Shown piece after piece: positions 1-6,273 of a stretch of DNA of 7,506 bases. A model generated the notes under the pieces. That model had not been told where the DNA came from and did not search any database. It saw only the letters and a program-made list of their open reading frames with translations. The stretch's first letter is position 1, and every line of letters begins with the position of its first letter. The stretch is from Planctomycetota bacterium. Its GTDB lineage: Bacteria; Planctomycetota; Phycisphaerae; Sedimentisphaerales; UBA12454. The stretch is taken from contig JAHJUV010000046.1 of the NCBI GenBank assembly GCA_018828825.1, positions 1 through 7,506 of the forward strand, written 5' to 3'. A program made the position numbers and the translations under genes.

Positions 1-924
1 ACATCTGCTGCCTCGGCTTGTGGGAATGTGCTGCTCGACCTCGTATGTAACCATATGATGGGCGCATCCAATCAATGCCAGGATCCGTGGGATGGACAAA
101 CATATTGGCAGAGTTTTCTTTACGACCACGGTACATTCCAGAAGGGCTGCAGCGATTTTCATCCAGGCGACCCGGCGAGTAGTGATGGCTATCCCTACCT
201 TATGGGCGAGGATGTAGCTCATATGAACAACTATATGTATAACGGACAGCTAACCTGGGCGAACTGGCTGAGGAGCACGATTGGAAATATTGCCGGTTTC
301 CGGCTGGACGCATCCAGGCATTACAGTTGGGGTATAGCCCGCGATTTTCCCGGTACATGCATAGGAGAATTCTGGGACAGCAAGGACAATATTCTGAATT
401 GGATATCGTATACGGGTAATTATGCTTTTGACTTTCCGCTTTATTATGCTTTACAGGGGAATGCAGGTTCATTGGATGGAGCAGGATTGAGCTCGTCAAA
501 GGGTGTAAGCTTCGTTGGCAACCATGATACTGACAGTGTCTCACAGAAGATTCGGGCTTACGGGTTTATCATGTATATTGAACCGACCCCTTGTGTGTTC
601 TGGCCCCACTGGTTTAGCAGTATGAAGACTCCAATACAGCGTGCTTTGACTGCAAGAAACAATTACGACATGGGCGGAACCAGCACCATATTTGTAGAGA
701 CTAACCTCATCATCTTCAGAAATAATGCGCCGGTTTATGGTGTATTCAACAGCAGCGGCAGCTGGGATGGCGGATGGGTTCAGTTGAGCCCCAACACAAC
801 CTACACCGCAATTGCCTGGGGCGGAAATGACGATTCCAAACCTCAGAATAAAACCTCCGACGGTGGCGGTTGGGTAGAGCTTTGGTCTTCAGGCGCTGGA
901 TACGCTTATTATAAACCACAATAA
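1..924 (+). CDS. GH13 alpha-amylase, plant/archaeal-like type (5' end outside window)
   Basis: Endo-acting alpha-1,4-glucan hydrolase, presumably exported. The frame is open from base 1, so the N-terminus (signal peptide and first strands of the barrel, about 100 residues by family comparison) is missing. The first in-window GTG (28) lies inside conserved region I and is not a real start. Counting from that codon, the four GH13 regions are in order: region I DLVCNH (4-9); region II GFRLDASRH (90-98) with R92 and nucleophile D94; region III with acid/base E114 in CIGEFWD; region IV FVGNHD (162-167) with D167. FDFPLYY and the stretch after region IV (AYGFIMY...PCVFWPHWF) resemble plant and archaeal amylases (GH13_6/GH13_7). 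A short beta-rich domain C ends at TAA without a starch-binding or dockerin module. All catalytic residues are present, so the enzyme is probably active. The subfamily is inferred from memory of family sequences. Confidence 0.9.
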   Translation, partial: TSAASACGNVLLDLVCNHMMGASNQCQDPWDGQTYWQSFLYDHGTFQKGCSDFHPGDPASSDGYPYLMGEDVAHMNNYMYNGQLTWANWLRSTIGNIAGFRLDASRHYSWGIARDFPGTCIGEFWDSKDNILNWISYTGNYAFDFPLYYALQGNAGSLDGAGLSSSKGVSFVGNHDTDSVSQKIRAYGFIMYIEPTPCVFWPHWFSSMKTPIQRALTARNNYDMGGTSTIFVETNLIIFRNNAPVYGVFNSSGSWDGGWVQLSPNTTYTAIAWGGNDDSKPQNKTSDGGGWVELWSSGAGYAYYKPQ

Positions 925-967
925 AGTAAGCGTATCGGTCGTATTGTGATGAAGCAGCAGTAAAGAA

Positions 968-1012
968 AAAAGGGCAGCGGATTTAAGAAATTAATCTGTT
1001 GCCCTTTTGCTT
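968..1012 (+). terminator. Intrinsic terminator after the amylase gene
   Basis: Arms 968-983 and 993-1008 form a 16-bp stem with no mismatches and two G-U pairs (977-999, 979-997) around a 9-nt loop. The stem is followed by TTTTGCTT-type U-rich sequence. The left arm is A-rich, so the hairpin could also stop transcription on the opposite strand. It lies 44 bases past the amylase stop and separates that gene from the downstream one. Confidence 0.85.
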
Positions 1013-1080
1013 AAAGAGTGTTAGTAAATAGCTTGTTGTAGAACCCCTAAAACAATCGAAGAGTAATAAGGAGTAGTCAA

Positions 1081-3135
1081 ATGATATACAGCAAACAGTT
1101 TCGGAAACCTTGCATTTTTGATATATGCAGGATTTTATCAATTTTTGTTATATTCATCTTCAGCCCCAACCTCGTATATGCAGGTGCAATCCCACAGACC
1201 GAACGTCTCGAGCACAGCCGAAAAACACTCGCTGTCATTCACGGAATCGATGGCAAAAACGTTAGTTTCACCTCTTATTACAGACCGGCCATACTAAGTT
1301 CCGCCTTTAGTGACTCATTAGTCGAACTGAAAAAATCAAAGCGCTGCTTTGCTGTAGATGAGAAATTGAATGTTATAGAGATTGGTAACCTGAAGTTTTT
1401 GAGAGCATTGCCAAAAGATGTGCCCGTAGATTTTTCCGGTGAAATAAAGGGTAAAAAGCATCTCCTGCAAAAGGGAGATTTTATTGTAAGCCGGGATACG
1501 GCTGAGCAGGTCCCGAAAAACAGGGAAAAATACAACGAGCTGAAAGCTACTGTCAAAAAAGGCATAAAGCAAAAGTCATATACTAAATCAGCTAACTATT
1601 ATATAGCGGCAGGGGATAACTTAAAAATCGATAACCGTATTTATTACCTGCGGGCAGAACACGATAAATGGCATCAGACGTGCTTTAAGGCCATTGAAAA
1701 CTATTTAATAGCGCGTTCATTAGTAAAAGAGGGAAGTTTGCTATGGCAGGAAAGCCAATATAAAATTGCAGATACTTTTTTTGAAGAATTAAAGCCCTCT
1801 CATGCTTTTACCGGCAATCTTCGGGACATATTCAACGCACGATTCGAGTATCTCAAATTGAAGTCCTGCGAAGGTGCGTGGAAAAAAAGGGCATTTTTCA
1901 ATCTTTCCATTCTCTATTCCAACTCGATATGGAAAACAGAAAATTGCCTGATGGCTCGATATCTGGAGCATGCCGGCGAATTAAAAGGACTTTTTCTTCA
2001 ATACCCAAAGCTGCTGTTATCCGGCTTAAAAACCGATAGCATTTTATATACAGGTTTTGGGGAATTCGATATAAAACTTTATGCCCTGCAAATTTTACAT
2101 CAGATTGAAGGGTATCGAAACGATGTGCAAATTTATGACCTAAATGGATATTTGTTTGATAATATGCTCGGCAATCTAACAGGGTCGTATGCTATTGAAA
2201 ACCAGCGCAAAATCATAGACAGGACAATCAGCTCATCAATCCAGGGAAATAAACCGCCGGAGACAATAATTAAACAAACCAGGGGCAGTGAAGGTTCCGG
2301 CGCTTCCAAGAAAGTCGGCGGGATTTACTTAACCTGGCTCTATAAGACAGGCGGAGAGAAACGGCTGTTACCCCATCCATTGTACTATGAAGTTGTTCCA
2401 GACCTCGAATCACAGAATAAAATAAAAGCAGACGGTGAAAAGGCCGGAAAAACCGACCAAATAAGTATATGGAACATACCGGACAGTACATTGGGCAAAA
2501 TCGAGGAATATCCTAATATTCTGCGCTATATGCTCAGCGATTATTATTACCAAATCGGCAGGTATTTCTTAAAGGAATATACAGAACAGGACCAAAAAAT
2601 ACAGACCGTGACATCGCCCGAAGATTATTATGAAGAAGAACCCAATGAAGAAAAACCAGAAAAACCAGCCTTTGTCGAAGGACAGCGGGAGAAAGCGGAA
2701 TCAGCGCTTCTTTTCGCAGAGATTGGCAGCAGAATCGGCTTTGATATCTATGACATCCAGATAGAAATGGGCAAGTTAGTCGCCTCTCTTGAGAATGATA
2801 TTAATGCTCAAGAGAAGGCGATTGATTACTTTAAGAAGGCCATCGCTATTGATGAATGGCTTTTATCTGCGTATGCGCAGATCGGCGAATACTGCTACGA
2901 ATTGAGAGATTTTGATAAAAAATATATATCCACGGGTAAAACTTTTGTTGAAAGAGGACTTGTGCAGTTGGAAGGACTGGAAGAGAGAAGGGGTGATTGC
3001 CAAACATGCCAAAAGGGTAAAGATTCCGGGATATACAAATTTCTGATGGAACTGAAGTCAAAGCTGGATTCGATTGGTAAAGTTGATAAATCCGAAGAAG
3101 AACAAAAAACGGAATCGCTGCCGGCAGCAACGTGA
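1081..3135 (+). CDS. Exported protein of unknown function with TPR-like C-terminal region (684 aa)
   Basis: I do not recognise the family. The start is well supported: ATG 1081 has AAGGAG (1068-1073) seven bases upstream. Residues 1-34 look like a signal peptide: basic N-region (K5, R8, K9), hydrophobic core about 19-28, and cleavage likely after VYA (32-34). The mature part is Lys/Glu/Tyr-rich and mostly helical in character. Residues about 168-235 and 265-300 have paired-helix patterns reminiscent of degenerate TPRs. Residues 575-605 (AIDYFKKAIAIDEWLLSAYAQIGEY is the core) look like a clearer TPR. A low-complexity acidic/proline linker lies at about 512-530. A CxxC pair (C640, C643) sits near the C-terminus. 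GC is lower than in the glucosidase gene: three 60-base rows counted by eye gave 28, 35 and 40 percent. It lies between carbohydrate genes, but its own terminator-bounded position gives no functional link. It could be a periplasmic scaffold or binding protein; that is a guess. Confidence 0.8.
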   Translation: MIYSKQFRKPCIFDICRILSIFVIFIFSPNLVYAGAIPQTERLEHSRKTLAVIHGIDGKNVSFTSYYRPAILSSAFSDSLVELKKSKRCFAVDEKLNVIEIGNLKFLRALPKDVPVDFSGEIKGKKHLLQKGDFIVSRDTAEQVPKNREKYNELKATVKKGIKQKSYTKSANYYIAAGDNLKIDNRIYYLRAEHDKWHQTCFKAIENYLIARSLVKEGSLLWQESQYKIADTFFEELKPSHAFTGNLRDIFNARFEYLKLKSCEGAWKKRAFFNLSILYSNSIWKTENCLMARYLEHAGELKGLFLQYPKLLLSGLKTDSILYTGFGEFDIKLYALQILHQIEGYRNDVQIYDLNGYLFDNMLGNLTGSYAIENQRKIIDRTISSSIQGNKPPETIIKQTRGSEGSGASKKVGGIYLTWLYKTGGEKRLLPHPLYYEVVPDLESQNKIKADGEKAGKTDQISIWNIPDSTLGKIEEYPNILRYMLSDYYYQIGRYFLKEYTEQDQKIQTVTSPEDYYEEEPNEEKPEKPAFVEGQREKAESALLFAEIGSRIGFDIYDIQIEMGKLVASLENDINAQEKAIDYFKKAIAIDEWLLSAYAQIGEYCYELRDFDKKYISTGKTFVERGLVQLEGLEERRGDCQTCQKGKDSGIYKFLMELKSKLDSIGKVDKSEEEQKTESLPAAT

Positions 3136-3248
3136 TGCTGTATTATTTTGATTTTTGAATAAACAATGGAACAGACATACTGTCACTCCTGTGCAAGTTG
3201 GAGTCCGGAAGACGCTGATAAAATGGCTGAATTCCCGCTCCCCGATAG

Positions 3249-3575
3249 ACGCTCATTGCTGACTACACCTGGCGATGGGTACGTAAAATCTCCGGCGCAA
3301 CAAGTGTTGGATACAAGTTTGCAATGAATGGCTCCTGGACGGTAAACAGGGGTTTGGGAAGCGCTTCAGGTCCTAATTTGCCACAGGATAACTCAAGCCT
3401 CACACAAGATGGCGCAAATATTGTCGCGAATCTTCCCAGAGGAATTTGTATCTGGGAGTATTATGAAAACACTGAAACCAGCAGATTATACACCATTGAT
3501 TTTAATGCGGATGGTATCGTAAATCTGGTTGACTTTGCCATTTTTGCATACCTTGAACTATATACAAGTGATTAA
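3249..3575 (+). pseudogene. Remnant of a starch-binding-like domain plus dockerin repeat
   Basis: The frame is open from 3249 (TAG at 3246) to TAA at 3573-3575. The first ATG (3324) is inside the domain and has no ribosome-binding site, so no complete gene is present. The 5' part (DYTWRWVRKISG, GYKFAMNGSWTVN, DGANIVANLP, then WEYYENTETSRLYT) follows the pattern of SusE/SusF- or X25-like beta-sandwich starch-binding domains. The last part is one dockerin/EF-hand-like repeat, D-F-N-A-D-G-I-V-N-L-V-D, of the kind at the C-terminus of secreted Phycisphaerae enzymes; the usual second repeat is absent. Another frame upstream (from 3166: SWSPEDADKMAEFPLPD) reads like the start of such a domain, suggesting a frameshift near 3250. 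The parent protein was probably a secreted glycan-degrading or glycan-binding protein. The domain assignment is by eye; the dockerin part is more secure than the binding domain. Confidence 0.6.
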
Positions 3576-3604
3576 AACACAAGCAAGCAATACGAAGAAA
3601 AGAC

Positions 3605-3633
3605 TTGACACTCCAATTTCATAATTGTATGGT
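3605..3633 (+). promoter_or_regulatory. Candidate sigma-70-type promoter for the alpha-glucosidase gene
   Basis: A perfect -35 box TTGACA (3605-3610) is followed after exactly 17 bases by TATGGT (3628-3633), which matches the -10 consensus at four of six positions. The expected start of transcription is near 3640, giving an untranslated leader of about 195 nt before the glucosidase ATG. The site lies in AT-rich sequence just after the pseudogene remnant, where a new transcription unit is expected. Confidence 0.45.
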
Positions 3634-3640
3634 ACAACAA

Positions 3641-3760
3641 ATGAAAGTAGGTCAAAGCGTCTGTAATTATCAAGCCAGGCAATACGCTTTATCTACCAGC
3701 GACGTCTATTAATTTTCATCTTTGCCTTGGCCATAGAAAAAGTTCCTTTCTATAGCCAGG
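3641..3760 (+). ncRNA. Candidate structured 5' leader of the alpha-glucosidase mRNA
   Basis: Several complementary segments lie in the predicted leader. ATGAAA (3641-3646) can pair with TTTCAT (3714-3719), next to GTAG/CTAT (3647-3650 with 3706-3709, one G-U). AAAGCGT (3654-3660) pairs perfectly with ACGCTTT (3684-3690). A long hairpin pairs 3726-3739 with 3747-3760: 14 positions, one C-A mismatch (3732/3754), one G-U, and a 7-nt loop. The segment 3726-3731 can instead pair, with the same six base pairs, with 3674-3679, because AGCCAGG occurs at both 3673-3679 and 3754-3760. Such exclusive pairing is typical of attenuators and riboswitches. The long hairpin lacks an adjacent U-run (TTTACG follows), so a classical terminator is not obvious. 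It matches no riboswitch class I know. Chance pairing in AT-rich DNA cannot be excluded. Confidence 0.3.
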
Positions 3761-3834
3761 TTTACGTAAGTCCTTTTTGGACACAAGTTAAAATAGATAA
3801 AATTAGGTTATGAAATGGATTGAAAGGGAAAATC

Positions 3835-5994
3835 ATGATGGTTTTTAGAAAACAATTTAAATTCTGGGTAATTGTAGTTGCCTTATCTGTTCTGTCTATA
3901 GGCTGTGCAGAACAAACTGGCCAGACACAATTGCTTGGCGACGGCATCGCTCGTTTTTACGAGCCGAATGTGGTAATTAAGAATTTACCTCCTTCAATGT
4001 CACTTGAGCGTGAGCCGAATGTAATCGGCCAGGTCCCCGCCGAATGGATGCTTGTGCCGCAGTTCGGGATTGATAAAAGCGGCAGACGTACCGCCATTAT
4101 GAAAATTGAGACCGGCACAAGCCTGTACGGCACCGGTGAAGTTTCTGGAAAACTTTTGCGCAACGGCTATGTTACCGAATGCTGGAATACCGACGCTTAT
4201 GGTTACAACGGTTCAACTCAATCGCTGTACCAGTCGCATCCGTGGGTTTTGGCAGTAAGAAAAGATGGAACCGCTTTTGGAGTGCTGGCCGATACTACCT
4301 GGCGATGCCGGATTGACCTGACCAAAGACATAAAATTCTCCGCTGAAGGACCAAGTTTCCCTGTGATTGTCATCGATGCCAATTCCCCACAGAATGTGCT
4401 GCGGAAATTGGCGACTCTTATCGGCAAAATATCCCTGCCGCCCAGGTGGGCAATCGGTTATCACCAGTGCAGGTACTCTTACTACCCGGATAAACGGGTA
4501 CGCGAGATAGCCAAAGAATTCCGCAGCCGTAAGATTCCCTGCGATGTCATCTGGCTGGACATCGATTATATGAGAGGGTTCCGGATTTTCACCTTCGACC
4601 CCAATCATTTTCCCGACCCCGCAGGTCTCAATAACGACCTGCACAAGATGGGTTTCAAGTCGGTCTGGATGATTGACCCCGGCATCAAAGCAGAGAAGGG
4701 CTATTTCGTTTATGACCAGGGCGCCGCAGGCGACCACTGGGTAAAGAACGCCGATGGCAAAGAGTATAACGGCGAGGTCTGGCCGGGAATGTGCGCATTT
4801 CCCGACTTTACCAGACCGGAAACTTGTACCTGGTGGGCATCATTGTACAAACCCTTTATGGCGCTCGGAGTTGACGGCGTCTGGAATGATATGGACGAGC
4901 CGGCTATCTTTAACGTAAAGTCAAAGACAATGCCGACCGACAACATTCACCGCGGCGGCGGTGGACTGCCACAGGGGCCGCACGCTCAATATCATAACGT
5001 TTACGGTATGCTGATGGTTAAAGCTTCGCGTGAAGGTATCATGGCGGCCAACCCGGATAAACGACCATTTGTACTGACAAGAGCAAGCTTCATCGGGGGC
5101 CACAGATATGCCGCCACATGGACAGGCGATAACGTTGCTAACTGGGAGCATCTTGGTTATTCCGTTTCGATGGCCCTTAATCTCGGCCTGTCCGGCCAGC
5201 CTTTCAGTGGGCCGGACATCGGCGGGTTCTGCGAGAACGGCGATGCAAAACAGTTTGCAAGGTGGTTCGGCGTGGGAGCGCTGCTGCCATTTGCCCGTGG
5301 GCACACCGCTAAGGGCAATAGGGACAAAGAACCGTGGGCGTTTGGAAAAGGCGTTGAGGACACCTGCCGGACAGCCTTAGAGCGGCGATACCGCTTACTG
5401 CCGTATTTGTACACTCTATTTTATGAAGCATCCGTAACCGGCCTGCCGGTAATGCGACCGGTATTCTTTACTGACCCCGCCAATATGAAGCTGCGAAGTG
5501 AGGATAGCGCATTCCTGCTCGGCTCAGACCTGCTGGTCGTTCCTCAACTGAAAGAAAATTTAAACCAAACTACTATTCAGCCATCGGGTATATGGCGGAC
5601 GGTTTCATTAGTTGGCGAAGACAGCGCAAAAGACGTTAATCAACCCGAATTAAAAATCCGCGGCGGAGCCATTATCCCGCTCGGCCGAGTAGTGCAAAAC
5701 ACAGAAGAAATCTCGCTCAACCCGCTTACGCTGCTGGTCTGCCTCGATGAAAATGGACTGGCCCAAGGCACATTATACGAGGACGCAGGCGAGGGCTACC
5801 GCAATCGCAATGGCGAGTATCTGCTGACAAAATATGCAGCTCGGCAGGATGGCGAACGCGTAATCGTTGAGATACTAAGTCAGCAGGGCAAAATGCCGAG
5901 ACCGAAACGCAATGTAATCGTCGAACTTATAACGGAAAAAGGCGTAATTAAAGCCGAAGGTGATGAAACAAAACAGATTGTAATTAATATGTAA
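3835..5994 (+). CDS. GH31 alpha-glucosidase, predicted lipoprotein
   Basis: Retaining alpha-glycosidase releasing glucose from the non-reducing ends of malto-oligosaccharides; alpha-xylosidase or another GH31 specificity is possible. I choose ATG 3835 (719 aa) because AAGG (3824-3827) lies seven bases upstream; an in-frame TTG (3820) and ATG 3838 are alternatives. Numbering from 3835: hydrophobic segment about 10-23, then lipobox-like LSIGC with C24 followed by Ala, pointing to an outer-membrane lipoprotein. The N-terminal beta-sandwich carries LYGTGE (about 97-102) and YQSHPW. The barrel begins at LPPRWAIGYHQCRYSYY (about 201-217), with WLDIDYM (about 240-246). The nucleophile is D352 in VWNDMDEP, where the usual motif is WxDMNE. 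The acid/base is D432 in WTGDN. GPDIGGF (about 459-465), RGHTAKGNRDKEPW and the C-terminal beta domains follow. Length is normal and nothing is interrupted. GC is higher than in the 1081-3135 gene (58 and 62 percent in two counted rows). It fits with the amylase as the second step of starch breakdown. Confidence 0.93.
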   Translation: MMVFRKQFKFWVIVVALSVLSIGCAEQTGQTQLLGDGIARFYEPNVVIKNLPPSMSLEREPNVIGQVPAEWMLVPQFGIDKSGRRTAIMKIETGTSLYGTGEVSGKLLRNGYVTECWNTDAYGYNGSTQSLYQSHPWVLAVRKDGTAFGVLADTTWRCRIDLTKDIKFSAEGPSFPVIVIDANSPQNVLRKLATLIGKISLPPRWAIGYHQCRYSYYPDKRVREIAKEFRSRKIPCDVIWLDIDYMRGFRIFTFDPNHFPDPAGLNNDLHKMGFKSVWMIDPGIKAEKGYFVYDQGAAGDHWVKNADGKEYNGEVWPGMCAFPDFTRPETCTWWASLYKPFMALGVDGVWNDMDEPAIFNVKSKTMPTDNIHRGGGGLPQGPHAQYHNVYGMLMVKASREGIMAANPDKRPFVLTRASFIGGHRYAATWTGDNVANWEHLGYSVSMALNLGLSGQPFSGPDIGGFCENGDAKQFARWFGVGALLPFARGHTAKGNRDKEPWAFGKGVEDTCRTALERRYRLLPYLYTLFYEASVTGLPVMRPVFFTDPANMKLRSEDSAFLLGSDLLVVPQLKENLNQTTIQPSGIWRTVSLVGEDSAKDVNQPELKIRGGAIIPLGRVVQNTEEISLNPLTLLVCLDENGLAQGTLYEDAGEGYRNRNGEYLLTKYAARQDGERVIVEILSQQGKMPRPKRNVIVELITEKGVIKAEGDETKQIVINM

Positions 5995-6023
5995 CAAATT
6001 GGAAATACCTGCAACGAATTTCA

Positions 6024-6053
6024 TAGCCTCAAAAAATAGCGTTTTTGGGGCTA
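6024..6053 (+). terminator. Hairpin downstream of the alpha-glucosidase gene, possible terminator
   Basis: Arms 6024-6035 and 6042-6053 form a 12-bp stem with one G-U pair (6029-6048) and a 6-nt loop, 30 bases after the stop codon. The stem is A/T-rich near the loop. It is followed by AAAACC rather than a U-run, so it may be a weak terminator or an mRNA 3'-end stabiliser. The position supports the glucosidase transcript ending before the pseudopilin gene. Confidence 0.45.
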
Positions 6054-6120
6054 AAACCAGCCTAAATAATGGGTTATGAAATGGCTTCGAAAAATTCGGG
6101 TTAAGCTGCGGAATTCAGTC

Positions 6121-6149
6121 TTGCAAGAAAGTCGGATTTAGTGTATAAA
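6121..6149 (+). promoter_or_regulatory. Candidate promoter for the pseudopilin-like gene
   Basis: TTGCAA (6121-6126, four of six to TTGACA) and TATAAA (6144-6149, five of six to TATAAT) are separated by 17 bases. Transcription would start near 6156, with a leader of about 118 nt. A perfect 10-bp palindrome TCTTGCAAGA (6119-6128) covers the -35 box and could be an operator half of the kind LacI-family regulators use; that is inference. The rest of 5995-6273 holds only the hairpin above and the ribosome-binding site. Confidence 0.4.
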
Positions 6150-6273
6150 TTACAGTCAAGTACGCCGGAAGTGTAAAAATTTTAGTAGAGCAGAACAGAA
6201 TCGTTGTTTTGCGCGTAAGAATTAGGTAGGTCGCAGAAATACCAAATAATATAAAATGTAAAAGGGCTTTGTT

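Noticed and set aside
3117..3128. 12-bp perfect palindrome GCTGCCGGCAGC at the end of the 684-aa gene
   Set aside because: It lies inside coding sequence and has no U-run after it, so it is not supported as a terminator or operator.
3166..3327. 53-codon + strand frame with ATG 3166
   Set aside because: It has no ribosome-binding site and its second half overlaps the starch-binding remnant in another frame; better explained as part of the frameshifted pseudogene than as a separate gene.
3820..3834. TTG 3820 as start of the GH31 protein
   Set aside because: It has no well-placed ribosome-binding site, and the five extra codons come before a normal lipoprotein signal starting at ATG 3835, which has AAGG seven bases upstream.
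4213..4737. 174-codon open frame on the - strand inside the GH31 gene
   Set aside because: It overlaps a well-defined GH31 gene, encodes no recognisable motif and is expected in GC-rich coding sequence read in reverse.
3806..6084. 13-base direct repeat GGTTATGAAATGG at 3806-3818 and 6072-6084, in the spacers on either side of the GH31 gene
   Set aside because: About 0.4 such pairs are expected by chance in a window this size, and similarity beyond it is weak. A genome-wide copy count would be needed to call it a dispersed repeat.
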